From Moniliella sp. 'wahieum' (taxonomy: Eukaryota; Basidiomycota; Moniliellomycetes; Moniliellales; Moniliellaceae), in NCBI GenBank assembly GCA_003971905.1, contig RSEE01000065.1, positions 248,001-312,000 of the forward strand: DNA of 64,000 nucleotides, in the 5' to 3' direction. Under the pieces are notes generated by a model. The model ran no database searches. It had not been told where the DNA came from and saw only the letters and a list, made by a program, of their open reading frames with translations. Both the position numbers and the translations under genes were made by a program. This document shows positions 35,686 to 47,659 of this stretch, one piece after another. Positions within the stretch are counted from its first letter, which is position 1. The number at the start of each line of letters is the position of its first letter.

Positions 35686-36816
35686 AGCGCAGTGTGGGGG
35701 TTGACCTCTGTTGGCTTGGTGCCCGTGATCTATTCGCTTTGTTGCTTTCAGGCAGTGGAGGGGGGATGCAATCATCTTGGAGTAGCAGATCGTCATGCGA
35801 ATCGACACATGGTATAGACGAGCTAAGCTGGCAGGAGCGGGGCTCGTTTGGTGTTAGATGGCTGCGTAACTAAAGCAGATAAGCAGAACACGCCAGAAAA
35901 CATCGGAGCTCCTATGGACCTGTGGAAGGACGACTGAAAAGGGCCCTCAGTGTCGGTGGCAACAAAGAAAGGGTGAGAATTACTGTGCATACTGTATGTG
36001 CGGGCGGCGGACAGTGTTTTCTGCGTTGGTGTCGATGATTTTGCCTACGACTAGCCATGAGAGAAGAGAGGAGTGTGAGAGTTTTTTTGTGAGGATCAGT
36101 GATCGGGATCAGGAGAGCTGCGGTGTGAGGTGCTGGGTGTATGTGGTGGGTGGACTGATGCGTACTGATCAGATGGACTGGGATGCGTCCTGGATGGTGG
36201 CGATGGCGGGCGCTGATGGTGGTGGAAGGGATGGTGATGATGCGGATGTGTGCGAATGATGGTTGGATGGGCTGGGGTAGGCCAGGGCTAATAGGGCAGG
36301 TTCAGATGAGCGCTGGCTGGGGCGTGAGGCTGAGGCTGAGGGCAATGCGTAATGGGTGGGGACGCAGACGACCACATCGATCACCCAATAGGAGGCGGCA
36401 TGCACCAGCGGCACGGGGGCAGCCCGAGGCGCCCTCCGCCGCCACCCCAGCCGCATCGGTGCTGGGTCGGTGGCACACGCAGCCCCCAATCGACGCATCC
36501 GCTCGATCGCATCGTGGGCACCTCAGGAGCATCGTCTGTTTGCCCTCTCAGACTGAGGCTGGCTCAGGAGTGCTAGTGACCTCACTAACCCTAGCCCACA
36601 CGCATCCGTGACACCAGAACCCCATTAACATCATCACCCATCCCAGTCATCGATCATCGATCTGATCTCGGCGTTATCAGTGATCCAGATCAGTGATCCC
36701 TGCTGGCTCCTCGGCGCGCATTCAATATTCAGCACCCATATCCAGCTGATACTCCAGCTGATACCATCGCCTGCCACCCCCCGCCACCGCCACGCCCTCG
36801 CCCTTCCAACGCCCCC
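35686..36816. other. Intergenic
   Basis: About 1.1 kb, GATG/TGG-rich near 36170-36300. It ends in a C-rich leader ahead of the next gene. Frames here lack family features. Nothing else recognised. Confidence 0.4.
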
Positions 36817-38961
36817 ATGGCCTTTGTCCAGAAAGCACCTCCTTCGCGCCTCCGCCGGCCCAGCGACGCCGGCAGCACCCGCAGCCTCGGCCTGCCCAGC
36901 CCCGCTGCCGCCACCCTCACCGCGGCCCCCCGGCCCCCACCTATGCCCCGCGACCGTCGCATCCGATCGCGCCCCCCTCTTCTCCCCCTCCAGCTCCACC
37001 TTTCTTCCCGAGAGCGATGCTGAACTTGACCTTCTTGGCCTCCCGCCCTCTTCTTCGAGCCATGCCTCACTTGCCTCCCCCCATTTGCCCCCACAAAGTG
37101 CCCAGGACGACGCCTACTCATCGGTCAGCGAGATCTTCTCTCCATCAGGCTTTAGCGCCAGCGAGCGTGAAGGCGAAGTCGCACCAACGGATTTGGACCT
37201 GCCGCAGATTGGTGGCTTCCCCCTCTTCCTCTGCATGGGGACGGGGTGGTATTAGAAGGATCGGGTACTGGGGGATGGGCTCGATGGGCGGCAGCCCGAG
37301 CAGCTTGGGCCGCCGCCTCTGCTGCGGCGGCGGCGGAGCGAAGGCCTTCTGTTGCTTCTTTTGCCTCTTCGGCCTCAGCTGACGAACCGCCCAACCATGC
37401 TCGGTTCAGGTGCCAAGGTATCCCTACTCACAAGATCTGGGGGAACTACCCCCAGGGCAAATGACTCTGTCATGACGACGTCTTGGTCGTGGGCCCACCT
37501 ATCTCAGGCGGCTTCGGACGTTCAGGACGACACTGGTCCGTTGCTTGCGCCTCGCTCGGTGCACCCACCTCATGCGAATCGAGGGCTGGACATTCTCGAC
37601 GAGTTAGATGTGTTCGACGACGAGGTACAAACCACTCGGCGCGGCACGCCTGTGGCGACCATGGCGACCGCCACTCCAACCGAAGCATCTTCATACACCC
37701 CACTAGATGCCGGCTTTCCACCATCTCTACTCCCGCTCGAAGGGGAACGGAGTGGTGCGGCCACACCGCGCCGGTTGCGTTCGGCCGCCCCATCGCGCAC
37801 ACAGTCGCGCCTGAACCTTCTCATATCCCACGAGCCACCTGCTTCGATTGATATGGATCGACTTCGTCTCTTGACTCGCCCTGCTTCCCCTCCCCCTGAG
37901 CTATCCAGTGAACATATGGATGACCTCCTGGCCGCTGCTCCCGAGGCCGAATCCGCCGGGCTTCACAAACCCCGCCGGAGAGGATGAAGCGGACCCGACG
38001 GTTGCGCCGGGAAAGAACAGAGGAAGGGCGCCTGGGCCATGTATCGCAAGTCTGGTCCCGTCTCCATGGGGACTATGGCAGTTTCACCCCGGATCCCGAG
38101 GCGGTGTACAGCTCCGATTCGGATGGCTCGCTGGATGCTGTGCATAGCTCCAAGCGCTCTGCGGCAAGCGTGAGCGTCACCTCTACCACCCGTCGACGGC
38201 ATCGCGCGGATTTCGTAGCTAGACGGGGGTTGAGTACAAGCACATCCGATTGGTCCACACGCCCCGTTGCCCCGTCTGGCCGGGCGAGAGACCCGCCCAT
38301 CCGTCCAATTGACCCCACCACCCCAATGATTGGGCCGACTCGCCGTGAGGAAGGGCTGGTGACGACGATTTGGCGCAAGGTGTTTGCCGTGGACGAGGAC
38401 GTGATGAATGCGTTTTTGGCCGCCGAACCCGATGCATGCCCTAGACCCTGTCCGGAGCAGATGCCACTCGGGGTTGGCCGTCCCCCCCCTCGCAAGTTTG
38501 GGTTTGGCGACAATGATCCAAGTGTGGAGGCGTACGATGTCCAAGAGCAGGATGAGGTCATGCCTGATCGCTTGCCTTCCCCTCCGGCTACTCCGGAACT
38601 GACGCCAAAGGTGCTAGAATCAAGGTCGGTCGAACAGGACGCTCAGCCATCGGTCCCAGCCGAACCGTACTTGCTCCCGCTTCCGTTATTGGGGAAGCTT
38701 GAGTCGCTCGCTTCGGCCTCGCGGGCTCGTAGATTGCCTCCACCCACACCACTGCATACACCGCCCCGCCGCGTTCGCTCCCTCCCCTACCGAGGGGAAC
38801 CTCCTTTGCAGTCTAGCACGGGAGAGGCCCTGCAGGTTTTGCTGGACTCGGTGGGATCCCACTTGTCTAGTCAAGTGAGCCGCCATCTGTTCTTTCTCCT
38901 TTGCTCGAGGCTGGTTTGCCCGCGATCCCACGGGAGGACAGGGTGCAGGCAGAAGGCCTAG
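36817..38961 (+). CDS. Disordered Ser/Pro/Arg-rich protein, unknown function
   Basis: Unrecognised. The likely start is MAFVQKAPPSRLRRPS at 36817. The sequence moves through three frames (changes in the C/G runs at about 36930, 37250-37400 and 37990). Most is low complexity: Ser/Pro/Asp-rich with LDILDELDVFDDEVQTTRRG and TQSRLNLLISHEPPASIDMD. The most structured piece is RREEGLVTTIWRKVFAVDED followed by VMNAFLAAEP near 38340-38420. GFGDNDPSVEAYDVQEQDEV and an SPPATPELTPK phospho-site-like motif follow. The last frame ends at 38961, but a GTGAGC donor near 38876 suggests another intron and a slightly different end. Many S/T-P sites suggest a regulated nuclear or cortical protein; this is inference. 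Confidence 0.55.
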
Positions 38962-39287
38962 CTAGGAGCCGATCCTTGTCAACCTCCTCGATGGATACCA
39001 TTGCACGGTACCAACTGGGCGAATAGGCCCTCGGGGGTGCATATGTTTGTGGTTCTCGTTGTGGGCTCCTTTTCTTTTCCTCGCGCTTTCCAGCTCGCTG
39101 TCATGTGGAAACAGCATGTATACATTGATTTCTCGTCGGACAATTAAGGCCAATTGACGCATCCTCTACCGATCCATTATAGGAAACAAAATAATGTCTT
39201 CGGGGAGTCTCTGAGATGGCACCCCATGTGGGAATTAGACAAAGGAAGAAGGGATGTGAGAGACTGGATTGGGTTGGGTTCAAAGGC

Positions 39288-40597
39288 TTAGCCCTTCTTG
39301 AGGGCCCGTTCGGGGTGCTTGTGGTACAAGCTGACCCACTTGTCCCATGCCTTGGCTGCCTTGGCCATCGTGTCCTTCAGGTCACGTTGCACCTGAGTAT
39401 GCTCCCACTTTCGTCTTCCCAATTGTGTTCTTGGTACTGGTCCGAGGGCTGCCACCCAATGGCTTTGAGGATGGTATCCTCCGACGGGATCGCCGGACGC
39501 GTCGAGGGCCGGAAGCGGGCAGGGTCGCGCTCGATGCACTGGCCCAAGAGGTACGCAGCCAAAGGTTCAGCCCGCTGCGACGGAACAAAGTTGAGTTTGA
39601 GTTGGGTCTGGCCCTTGGCGGTGGAGGAGCCAAGCCGTTTGGTCACGCTCCGTGCCATCTTGGCTCCACGGATGGAGGAAGCCGCCCACACCGCATCCAC
39701 CTCCAACGCCCCACCAAACACCCATCCACAAAACACCAGGGCCCAATCCAGAGCAGCCGACACGGGCAGGAGGCCAGTCGCGATGATCGCGTCCTTCTCG
39801 GCCTTTTTGCGGGTGCGCAGAATGGTGTCCACAAACTCGGCTCGAATCTGTTCGGGGGTGAGAGCGAGCGAAGGCGGGTAGAAGAACAACATCTCTTCCA
39901 GATGCACCGTCGCGCGCGTTTCCTCCTCCTCATGTGGGTTGTCCTCGTGCGCACCCAGGTCGTCGTGGCCGCCACGCGCACCGGAACTTTCGACGGGCTT
40001 TCCATCTTGCGGGATGCGCGTCAAAAAGTCAAGTTGGGCCGTGGTGGTCTTGTCGGTGGCCCAGGCGACGCCCTTGGTGATGCGACCCTTGATGCCCTTC
40101 CAGGAGGCAACCTTGGCGTCCGATTCGCGTGCCTCGCGCACCTCGCCCTGCCACTTGCGCTGGATCTTGTGCGACGTGCTCTCATGCTCCGTCTCAGTCG
40201 GCTTGAGCAACGGCCGGCGGCGGGGTGTAGAGCAAGAACCGGAGCGGAGGCGCGTCTCCGCCGTTGGGCGCAGGGAAGGGCACGAGGTAGGCCACCAGTT
40301 TGTGTGGGTCGCGCACATACTCGTCCTCGGCGCCAGCGGGAGGAGCAGGGTAGAGCGGCGCGTGCTGCGGCGGCTTTTCGATGGCGGAGGAAAAGGAAGC
40401 CCCGGCCGGGGAGGAGCAGGGTAGAGCGGCGCGTGCTGCGGCGGCTTCTCGACGGCAGCGGAAAAGGCACCGGCCTCGACAGCCTGCTGGGCAGGTGCGC
40501 CAGCGGGGGCAATGCCGGACGGAGGGGAGCCAGGCGGGGGCGGATAGGCGGCGACGGCGGGCGGAGGGGAGCCGGGCGGGGGCGGATAGGCGGCCAT
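39288..40597 (-). CDS. Conserved fungal protein, unknown function, Pro-rich N-terminus
   Basis: The start MAAYPPPPGSPPPAVAAYPP at 40597 gives a YPPPPGSPP-repeat N-terminus resembling adaptor or WW/SH3-binding tails. The N-terminal third is frame-shuffled by two related CCGCCGCAGCACGCG-type repeats at 40340-40460. The ordered core reads VASWKGIKGRITKGVAWATD, KTTTAQLDFLTRI, LEEMLFFYPPSLALTPEQIR, EFVDTILRTRKKAEKDAIIA, TGLLPVSAALDWALVFCGWV (hydrophobic, possible membrane-associated helix) and SSIRGAKMARSVTKRL. I have the impression of similar uncharacterised proteins across fungi, but no function is assigned. The C-terminus VQRDLKDTMAKAAKAWDKWV ... ALKKG ends at 39288 after a frame break in T3 39409-39411. 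Confidence 0.65.
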
Positions 40598-41043
40598 GGC
40601 GACGGCGGTGGGGGAGGACAAGGAGACCAAGTCGCAGTCCGTCGCTTGTCGCTGGCCTGCTGTGGGCCACTGCACCGCCCGAGCGTCGCGCACTGCGCAT
40701 CACATGCATCACAGCTTTCGCCCGACGCTCCCACACGTTTCCGCGGAGGTCACGCAGCGCACGTGCTTACGCGAGTAGCTTACATTAGCACCCTCGGCCT
40801 GGTCTGGCGGATTGAAGACCACCGTGCGCTTTTTGTGCTTGTCTGAAGAGTCTATCGATCTTATTCTGTCTGTCTGACATCAGACGTTGACCAACGGTGA
40901 CGGTGTCGTCGCGCGTCCCTACGGTATGCCGGATGGAGCACAGGGATAGCAACTAAATGAACTCTGCTCCTTGCCTTCACCAAGAAAATTACCGTCTGCG
41001 GTGGACCACCCATCCCAATGAGGGGGAACTGGTGGGTGGTCAT
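40598..41043. other. Intergenic (tandem minus-strand genes)
   Basis: Promoter side of the 39.3-40.6 kb gene and 3' flank of the next. No gene seen. Confidence 0.4.
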
Positions 41044-44000
41044 TCATAGAATCCAGTAGGCATGGGCAAGTTGCTCAAGGCGACGAGTGCGATGACCTTC
41101 GTTCCCAAGAGGGGCAGGCCCCTTTGCCGTGGAACGACCCCTATTCATGCTTCGCTGATACACGGCCATGGCAATGGTCTCCGCTCTTTTAGGGTTCATG
41201 CCATACGAATCGACCACGTTGACGGTTTGCATCATCCGCTCGTAGTCACCCAGAGCGCCAAAGGCCTGGGACGCCTGGATGAGCACATCAATCGGGACGC
41301 AGAACGAACCCACGAACGAGTCACGGTGAAATGGTCCTTCGCCGGCCGCAGCGGGGGGCGACAACTTTCGGACAGTGGGGGCGGCCACCTGGAACACCGC
41401 CAGACTCTGCAACTCCAAGCCATGTTTGTAGGCGCGCCAGATGGACGACGGTGGTGGGACCGTGGCGGGGAAGATGGAGTACTCGTCGGGGACGGACAAG
41501 GTTAGAGAGTCTGCAGTAGTCAGCTCGTCTGAGCCGTAGCCGGCATCAGCAAGTGCAAGTTGAGTGGCACCTGTGTTTTCCAACGTTTCGGTGTCGTCGA
41601 TGGAAAGCTTGTGGGGAAGCTGCCAGGCCGACCAATCCAGAGGCATGTAGGCCACACCACGTCGGGCCATCACCAAGGCAGTGACTACCTTCCACAACTG
41701 GTCGCTCCAAAAAGAGCGCTGGCTTTGATCTTTAAGAAAGCCGGCCATTTGGCGGATGCGTTGGATGAGCAAACACCATTCCGGAACTCGACGGTGGCGC
41801 CAGAGACAAATACGGTGCGGAAAAGCGAGATGGCAGGGAGAAGCTGGGTGTTCCAGTGTGTTGAGCTTGAGCCGTTCAGCGAGCGCCAATGGTAGGTGAA
41901 AAAGGAGGAGCTCCGCTCGGAATATCCGGCAGAAGTGAAATGAAGGATGGCGTAGATTGATCTGCCGTGCGCCAGCCAGCGGGAGATGTGGATAAGCACG
42001 CCAGCAAAGTGTTGCACGTCGGCTGTATCGAAATGGTTGCGAACGAAATGGGCAAACTGGGATGGAGGCATACGCGATGCCATGTGCAGGACGGCAAAAG
42101 GATGCGCCCCCAAATTGATGCCCAATTGTACAAAGGCCGTTTGTTGTGCCATGAGCGACGCTGCTGCATAATACCTCTGGGCCCAGAGAGTATGGAAGAT
42201 ACTTTCAATGATAGTTGCGGCGGTCACGGTGGAGATGCGGTTGGGGAGAATGTCTGTAAGCCCAGGCATCATTTGGGCTAATTCAGCGAATCTTCCTTGG
42301 GCCAAAAGACTCGCGGCAAAGCTCCCATCGTCGGGATCCGCCCGGGCCATTTCCTGAAAAATCAAAACAATTGAGTTGGTTGGCAGGGGCACGTCTCGCT
42401 GGCGCAAATGCTTGGCACATTGGAACGCGTCGTCATATTCCCCCCAGCAACGCCGTGTTGAATAGGCTCACTAGGTCGTCTGTCGACAGCGCGGGAGACA
42501 CCTCATCTGGTACACACGACCGGTCAAAAACTTGGTTGAGGTACGTGCTGTACTTGCGTTCGACCAGTGCCAAGTCTAAATTCGTCCGGGCCCGCACTTG
42601 AGCACGGTCGTCACTGGAGGAGATTTCTGAAGCGACAAAACTGGCCATGTCCTCAATGGTTTGGATTGTCCAGTCAGGGCTCTGGATATGGTGCCACTGC
42701 AGCTGAAACTGACGAAATCTGGCTGAAAGCAAGAGGAACCAGTCTGTACGTGGATACTTGGCGGAGTGGAAGGTGGCAACAATCCTCCGTGTCATGGACA
42801 CATTGAGCGTCGCATTAGCCGCCCGAATCAGACTTTCCACCTGATCCTGCGACAGATCCTGATCAACCAATAGCACCGCGTCACGGCGTCGTCTAGGGGC
42901 ATACTTCCCTCGCACGTCCAGACCAGTCCAGGCAGCAAAGAACCTTGCTGCATCTTCACCATAGCCATGCCTCAGTAGGGCACTGAGAAGAGCTTGAGCA
43001 TCTTCCAGGGGATGCTGTAAATGTGGCTTGCCGGGATCCAGTCCAAGGCAGAGATAAGTTTCGCACAGCTGCTGGACTTAGACGCTGGATGAGGAGGACA
43101 ACCTGTTGCGCAAGAAGCTCACCCATTAGATCTTGGTACACGTCTTTTTCGGCCTCAGCTGCCCCAGGAGCGGCTTCATCAGGCAACTCGGTTGCACTCT
43201 CCTTCAATGAACGACGTGTCCAGAACAAATCATCAGCCAGCAAAAGTAGACTGTGGGTGGAGGCTTCAGGGTCCTGGGCACATAGGAGAAGGCGCAAGCT
43301 GGCAAAGCGCATCGTCAGGCGGACTTTAATCGTTTCCATCTCGGCTAGGGTGGGTCCCGTGGTGCCGCGTTCGGGTCCGAGAGCTCGCCCATGACTTCCT
43401 CGCGCAGCCAAGAGATCAATGCATCGACGTCGAACGCGGTTCTGGTCATAATCTCATCAATACTCTCTTGGGGCACTTGGATTCGCACTGGAAGCGAGAA
43501 TGTCCCCAAATTGTTGGAGTACCGAGCCAACAATCTGAATTTGCCGGGCGGTTTGACGAGAAGAGGACAGAGAATCAACCTCGGGGAACCAATGGGGCAG
43601 CTTGGCCAAAGGTTTTTGCTTGTCGGGGTCAGCCGTGCCCACAGACCCGGTTTGCTTCAACTCTTGTTCACGAAGCCCTGCGTAGTCCAGTCTCCGAATG
43701 AAGATGGCCGGGTTCATATAGTACGCCAGTAAATCTGCTGCTTCCTGCAAAGAAGGAAACACATCGGACCGACCAGTCTCAGAGGGAAAGGAGGCGCTTA
43801 ATTCCTTACGAAGTCCTTCGACAAGGTAGAATAAGTGGACATCCTTCTGGTCGGATCGAAGCAACAGAGCGAAGAGCCGCCGCATCGCTGATGGAGGAAG
43901 AGAGGCCACGATCTTAGGCATTGAGTGAGGTACGTCCTCGGTCGTCCTTTGCATTTCAATTCGATCAGATTTGATCACCATCCGAACCACCTGAGCCACT

Positions 44001-45061
44001 AAATTAGGAGTGAATAGTTCTTGCCCCTCCTTAGAAGGGATGCGTTGCGATGGAGAGAGCGCTTCTCGAAGGACAAAGCTGAGAAGCATCTTGTACGCGT
44101 CGGAGCCGGCCTGGGCTCCGAAATGGCCACCTTCCATGCGAAGCGGACTGAGAAGATCAACTGTAGTCAAAGCCGGAACTGGAGTCTCCGGCCGGTGCTT
44201 CTTTCGCATCAGGCTCATCTGGCTGGTTAGCTGCTCCCAGAACAGACCTTCGTTGTTCTCAAACAGCCTGGGGATAGCGGTGGAGTCAATGTCGCACAAG
44301 AAGAGCTTGAGGAGGCTGAGGTTGTTGATCGCGACAATGTCACAAAGCACGTTGTCCCACATCTTAACATCAACGCCCGAAAGGTCAATCCAACCGTTGG
44401 CGGCGTATGTGCGACCAAGAATGTATAGGTCCACGCGTGACATATCACCTAGTTGGCCTGGGCCGTGAAGAGCATCCAAGACATCTTGGGGACTTATGAG
44501 CTGGGCCTCACTGAGTGTGATCAACTCTTGAGTATGCATGTTGAGGTCATACAACTCCCATCCCGAGGGAATGTAGCCAGGGTTCTCGTCGCCCTCGAAG
44601 GCAGTGTTACCAACAGGTTTGTGTGAGGAAACGAGTGTAGGTACCAAGGTGCCGGGGGGGGCTGGAATGTCTTGTATCTTGTGCCTTTCGTTCTTCAGGT
44701 AGCTATAGTTGAAGCTAGCCGGAGGCTTTGAGGGCCTGCGCGTGAGAATGTGGCCGCGAGAAACTGTATGTGCACGACGGGTGGCAGCGGGTAGGATGAG
44801 GGGGGTCTGAGTTCGGGGCAGGGTTAGTGGAAAAGCTGGGAGAGGCAGAAGAAAGGGGGGACGGCGTACGAGAGTGAGGGGTCCACCTGGGGTGCGATGT
44901 GCAAAGAGAGGGGAACGGCAGGCCAGATGGGCAGCACGCGGCGAGGGGAGTGTGGGCACAGGCGCGCACGTGGTAGCGACAGAGCGCGCTGGGATGGGTG
45001 CGGAATGCGGAAGCCGCAGGAGCCGCCCAGGGGGCCAGGAGCGAGTGCGAATAGGAAGCAT
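41044..45061 (-). CDS. Large mitochondrial helical-repeat (PPR-like) protein
   Basis: The start MLPIRTRSWPPGRLLRLPHS at 45061 begins an Arg/Ser/Pro-rich, acid-free leader of about 100 residues ending near TRRAHTVSRGHILTRR, a convincing mitochondrial presequence. The body is alpha-helical: SGWELYDLNMHTQELITLSE, LSLLKLFLCDIDSTAIPRLF, SDAYKMLLSFVLREALSPSQ and MRRLFALLLRSDQKDVHLFY. Later parts look like PPR-type helix pairs: VLIFQEMARADPDDGSFAAS, LLAQGRFAELAQMMPGL, and IDVLIQASQAFGALGDYERM followed by MQTVNVVDSYGMNPKRAETI near the C-terminus. About 1,330 residues. Frame changes lie near 43570, 43370, 43040, 42930, 42440 and 41720. A role in organellar RNA processing or translation is inference from the fold and leader. 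No intron was needed to join the blocks. Confidence 0.6.
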
Positions 45062-45416
45062 CTCGTCTGTATTGCTCCGCTGGGCTCGCGGGGGTCGCTT
45101 GACCTGCCACTGCCTGCGGAAAGGGGCTGGTGGTGGGAGAGGAGGGTTATGGCGTCTGCGTCTGTGGATGCAACAAAAATCAGTGGAATGCGCTCGCCTG
45201 CTCTCGCCAACTACTACTCCAACCCCGTCTTCTGGTTTCAATGTTGCCCTTCCAGGAGGCATTTCGCTGCCCACAACCCCACCGCAAGCAACTCGCACTC
45301 ACACCCACGCCACCTGGCTCAGACTGCATCACACCTGCGCCCCAGCCTCTTGCACATCCACGTCCTCAGCACCAGCGGCGCCCGCTCGCCCAGCCCGCCC
45401 TCCATCTCTCTTCCCT
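45062..45416. promoter_or_regulatory. Shared divergent promoter of two mitochondrial-protein genes
   Basis: 355 bp between the ATGs of the PPR-like gene (minus) and the inner-membrane peptidase gene (plus). The plus-strand half is CAC/CCA-rich. No TATA box is evident. Confidence 0.45.
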
Positions 45417-46099
45417 ATGGCCCTCCTGTCCGTCAGCTTTCTCCGCACAGCAGGCCGTGTATCCGTGTCAGCAGTCCAGCTCATTGCCGCTGTCCACCTC
45501 TTCACCACCCATATCGCCGACGCCCGCATGACCGTTGGCAGCAGCATGGCTCCCACCATGTCTCCATCAGGCGAGATGGTTGTGTGCGTCAAGTTTCCCG
45601 TCTACAATGCCCTCCGCAGCCTGCGCGACAATTACCGCGCCCTCATGGACGTGCTTTCCTCTAGTCAGCCTGACCCAGCGCTCTTGGAACGCCAGGCCTA
45701 CGCCCAAAAGTCCCGCAATACCCTCGACCTCGAGCTCGGCGAACTAGTTGTCGCCGTCTCGCCCACCAACCCAGCACGCGCCGTGTGCAAGCGCGTGCTT
45801 GGCCTGCCCGGGGATACACTCCAGTCCGACCCACGCGACGACCAGTCGGCCATGGTCACTGTTCCCCGCGGCCATGTCTGGCTCGCCGGCGACAATATCA
45901 ACAATTCAACAGATTCGCGGTACTATGGTCCTGTTCCCCTGGGACTCTTACGTGGACGTGTGGTGGCCAGGGTGGGTTGGTCGTCTCTAGTTGTGCTCCC
46001 CCCCGTGTTACTCACCCTCTCTTTTTTCTTTTGCAGCTGCTTCCCCTTGAGTGGTTGGGCAGCACACTTCAAACATCTCCAATACGAGCAATGGGCTGA
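45417..46099 (+). CDS. IMP1: Mitochondrial inner membrane protease catalytic subunit (S26 family), IMP1-like
   Basis: Serine-lysine signal peptidase that removes sorting sequences in the intermembrane space. MALLSVSFLRTAG at 45417 leads into a hydrophobic segment (VSAVQLIAAVHLFTTHIA, residues about 16-34). The catalytic Ser is in TVGSSMAPTM (Ser43) and the catalytic Lys in AVCKRVLGLPGD (Lys125). Substrate-pocket boxes VPRGHVWLAGDNINNSTDSR and YYGPVPLGLLRGRVVAR follow. The intron 45973-46036 (GTGGGTTGG...TTGCAG) restores LLPLEWLGSTLQ and a stop at 46097-46099. About 206 residues. The NSTDSRYYGPVP box fits IMP1 a little better than IMP2, but the subunit call is not certain. This is one of the few genes here readable without frame correction. 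Confidence 0.87.
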
Positions 46100-46200
46100 C
46101 CCGTTTTCCCATCCTCCTTCTCAACCACAACTCGTTACATTTACGCACGCACCAATATACCACGCCTATTCTAACCCCATGGATTAGGTAGCACATCAGA

Positions 46201-47132
46201 TCAGAGGCCCGATAGCAAGCCCAGCACTTGCGCTTCATGCTGCGCAGCCGCCTCCGGCTCCGAGGGGAATGACAGGCCAGGAGGGATGGGTGCGTTCGCA
46301 TCGCGTGAGATGAGTCCACGGAGATACAGATCGTACACCACCTCCTCAATCTTCTTCACGTCGTACTACACAAACATAAATTGGTCAGCCATGGACACTT
46401 GTAGAGAAAAGGGGAAGAACAACGAACCTTGATCGAGTCAAACCTCCTCCGCAACTCATTGTTCTTGAGATTGAGCAGCTGGAAGCCAGCGTATAGGTCT
46501 TTGATAAAGTGAGAGATGACGATAGGGGTGCCTAGGTCACCCAGAGTGACCGATGTATAAGCCAGGCGGGAAAGCTCATTGGTAACAAATGTGAGTGAGA
46601 CGAGGTAGTCCTCGGCAGGCAAAAGAACCCGGTCGCCATTCTGCGAGGGAATGCTAAGACCTTCGTCACGCCATCAAGATGCAGCAGCTTGCCTGTTCCA
46701 ATAAAGTAAGCCAGAACTGCAGCAGAGGAAAGTTGCTTGAGGGCAAAGGCAAAAGTCTGGTTCCATTGGTAGTATCGATGTTCGGGGACCAGCAAGAGAG
46801 CTCGGACACCAAGCTCCGGACATGGGTAAACATGGGACCAAGCGGGGTCATGATCTTGGCACTGACCTCCGCGGCTGAAACAGCATGAACCCGGGCAAGA
46901 TGGGACCATATGGTACGGTAGGATTGGTCAAGTGCCTTGGACTTGTCTTGCAGTTTCTGGATGACGAGCGCTTACGCCGTTAGGGATGGCCGTGAGGGCA
47001 CGAAGGCCAACGTACCTCGCTGAGTTCCTTGTCCTCGTCCATCTGCAGCGCCAGGGCCTGGAAGTCGAGGGAAGCAGTCAGGTCTGCAGAACCCGAACCA
47101 GGTGTAGGATTGGCTGCCGCATTGGGGTCCAT
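46201..47132 (-). CDS. TSN: Translin
   Basis: Single-stranded RNA/DNA-binding protein that forms the C3PO endoribonuclease octamer with TRAX. The start MDPNAAANPTPGSGS is at 47132. Exon 1 ends at LQMDEDKELSE before a GTACGT donor (about 47015). The core has IQKLQDKSKALDQSYRTIWS, LPAEDYLVSLTFVTNELSRL, TLGDLGTPIVISHFIKDLYA and GFQLLNLKNNELRRRFDSIK. A last intron (about 46430-46365) joins the typical YDVKKIEEVVYDLYLRGLIS, ending LGLLSGL at 46201. The family signature (E-L-S-R-L ... GF-LLNLKN-LR-R-D ... YD-KK-EEVVYDL) is complete. Frame breaks lie near 46640 and 46800. It converges on the IMP1-like gene with 101 bp between stops. Confidence 0.92.
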
Positions 47133-47659
47133 GATTGACGGGGGCAGTGGTGGCGGGTAGGGTCGGAACTCAGTTGGTCCAGTGAAGACTCGAGCCTCCA
47201 AAGAAAAGGAGGAACACCAAGCATTTCAACATGAACATTTCACCATGAGTTTCAAAGTCAAACGTTCAATTCCTTGACTCAGTCCGTTCCGCCTTCCCCT
47301 TCCGCTCCCACCTTTTGCCTTCCTCAGTTTAACAGCAGCGCCACTTCTCCTTCTAGCGGTGATTGTCACTGCAGGTGGCTCAGGCGCTCAGGAGGGAGGC
47401 CGAGACGTCAATGAGAGGCCTGGAGATAATAAGTAGGGCATACCCTGCCATGCGCCTTATGCGAGATGAGGGACGGAGATTCAGACTTGTTCGACATGTT
47501 TTTGTGAGCATGCGTTGGGAAAAGAGAATGAGCATACGCACCCTCTTTACAGCGATGAAAGACAACAGAGAAAGGCACACAGTAAAAGTCGCAGACAGAG
47601 CAGCAGACTTGGGACACGGGTGAATACAAAAGAATGTAAATCCATCTCAGGCCTGAGCC
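47133..47659. other. Intergenic translin / YPI1
   Basis: Translin promoter and YPI1 3' flank. No gene seen. Confidence 0.4.

Noticed and set aside
39347-40846. 499-codon plus-strand ORF opposite the conserved fungal gene
   Set aside because: Arg/Gly-rich antisense frame in GC-rich DNA. The minus strand carries the ordered, conserved-looking core.
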